From: Ferrimonas marina
Lineage (GTDB): Bacteria > Pseudomonadota > Gammaproteobacteria > Enterobacterales > Shewanellaceae
NCBI RefSeq assembly: GCF_900129905.1
Contig: NZ_FQXG01000004.1
Location: forward strand, 62,001 to 126,000
DNA length: 64,000 nt
Direction of reading: 5' to 3'
The notes below the pieces were generated by a model that saw only the letters and a list, made by a program, of their open reading frames with translations, had not been told where the DNA came from and searched no databases. The translations under genes and the position numbers were made by a program. Positions 63,735 through 64,000 of this stretch are shown here, one piece after another; the first letter of the stretch is position 1, and the number at the start of each line of letters is the position of its first letter.

Positions 63735-64000
63735 TTACGATTTTTGTGAAGCCGCCTCGATCGCCGCCTGTCCCACCGCCAGGCCACCGTCGTTGGCAGG
63801 CACCTGACGATGCCACAGCAGGGTCAGGCCACTGCCGCGCAACTGGTCCTCCAGCAGGGTCTGCAGCAGGGCGTTTTGCATCACCCCTCCGCTGAACAGC
63901 AGGTGTTCAATGCCATGGGCCCGGGCGTGGTAGACCGCCACCGCCGCCAGTTCGTTGGCCAGCAAAACGTGGAACTGGAACGCCAGATCCGCCCTGCTGC
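63735..64000 (-). CDS. hypF: carbamoyltransferase HypF, C-terminal end (partial)
   Basis: The frame runs off the window end; about 88 C-terminal residues are present. They read LAFQFHVLLANEL, HLLFSGGVMQNALLQTLL and VPANDGGLAVGQA, the Kae1-like end of HypF with intact FSGGVMQN and NDGG motifs. HypF makes the carbamoyl group that becomes CN in the NiFe centre. It is transcribed in the same direction as hya and hyp. Confidence 0.93.
   Translation of the reverse strand, partial: SRADLAFQFHVLLANELAAVAVYHARAHGIEHLLFSGGVMQNALLQTLLEDQLRGSGLTLLWHRQVPANDGGLAVGQAAIEAASQKS

Overview
This 64 kb window is chromosomal DNA from a GC-rich gammaproteobacterium. Gene order and content point to the Alteromonadales, with Ferrimonas or a Shewanella relative most likely. 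The evidence is the block grpE / nadK / recN / bamE / rnfH / ratA / smpB / ssrA in the enterobacterial order, the pair dnaK-dnaJ, an ECF sigma factor of the SigZ type, hldD with a heptosyltransferase-like gene, and a Shewanella-like hya/hyp NiFe hydrogenase locus. The genus is inferred from gene content, not from a marker gene. No insertion sequences, prophage, tRNA, rRNA or CRISPR arrays were seen.

Layout. 1-4050: a zinc/manganese-type ABC importer operon whose first gene is cut by the window edge. It has a DUF6162-like protein, two substrate-binding-protein-like genes, an ATPase and a permease. 4.4-6 kb: fklB and a LoiP-like M48 lipoprotein protease. 6-11 kb: two paralogous secreted S9 peptidases around a SYLF-domain protein. 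11-14.5 kb: dnaJ and dnaK with two tandem sigma-32 promoters. 14.5-16.7 kb: an EamA transporter, a small membrane protein behind a Fur-box-like site, and a YafK-like L,D-transpeptidase. 16.7-26 kb: grpE (sigma-32 promoter), nadK, an SDR, an unknown membrane protein, recN behind LexA boxes, an iron alcohol dehydrogenase, bamE, rnfH/ratA, smpB and tmRNA. 26-29 kb: a secreted HNH nuclease, a DUF6491-like lipoprotein and a DUF885 protein. 29-35.4 kb: a six-gene MoxR / DUF58 / DUF4381 / BatA / BatB-TPR / BatD operon with overlapping genes. 35.5-38.3 kb: an ankyrin protein, a cyclic-nucleotide-gated-type K+ channel and a duplicated cysteine-motif secreted protein. 38-45 kb: hldD, a GT9 enzyme, sigZ, LysR plus an old-yellow-enzyme gene, the SRP RNA (ffs) and a DASS transporter. 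45-52 kb: a ComEA-like protein, galU, a bactofilin, a DUF2982-like gene, an EamA transporter, elyC, mak and glmM.

52.3-64 kb is a NiFe hydrogenase locus, all on the minus strand. In transcription order it has the end of hypF, a 53-residue His-rich membrane peptide, hyaA, hyaB, hyaC and hyaD, then a degenerate HypF-like protein, a second HypC, a HupK-like protein resembling a decayed hydrogenase large subunit, and hypA-hypB-hypC-hypD-hypE. A perfect FNR-type site and a CRP-type site lie just upstream of the structural genes, so anaerobic control is likely. The most noteworthy part is this set of three paralogous maturation factors (HypF-like, second HypC, HupK-like) beside the complete standard Hyp set. 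Two independently spotted regulatory features also stand out: the tandem sigma-32 promoters of dnaK and a Fur-like box before an undescribed 85-residue membrane protein.
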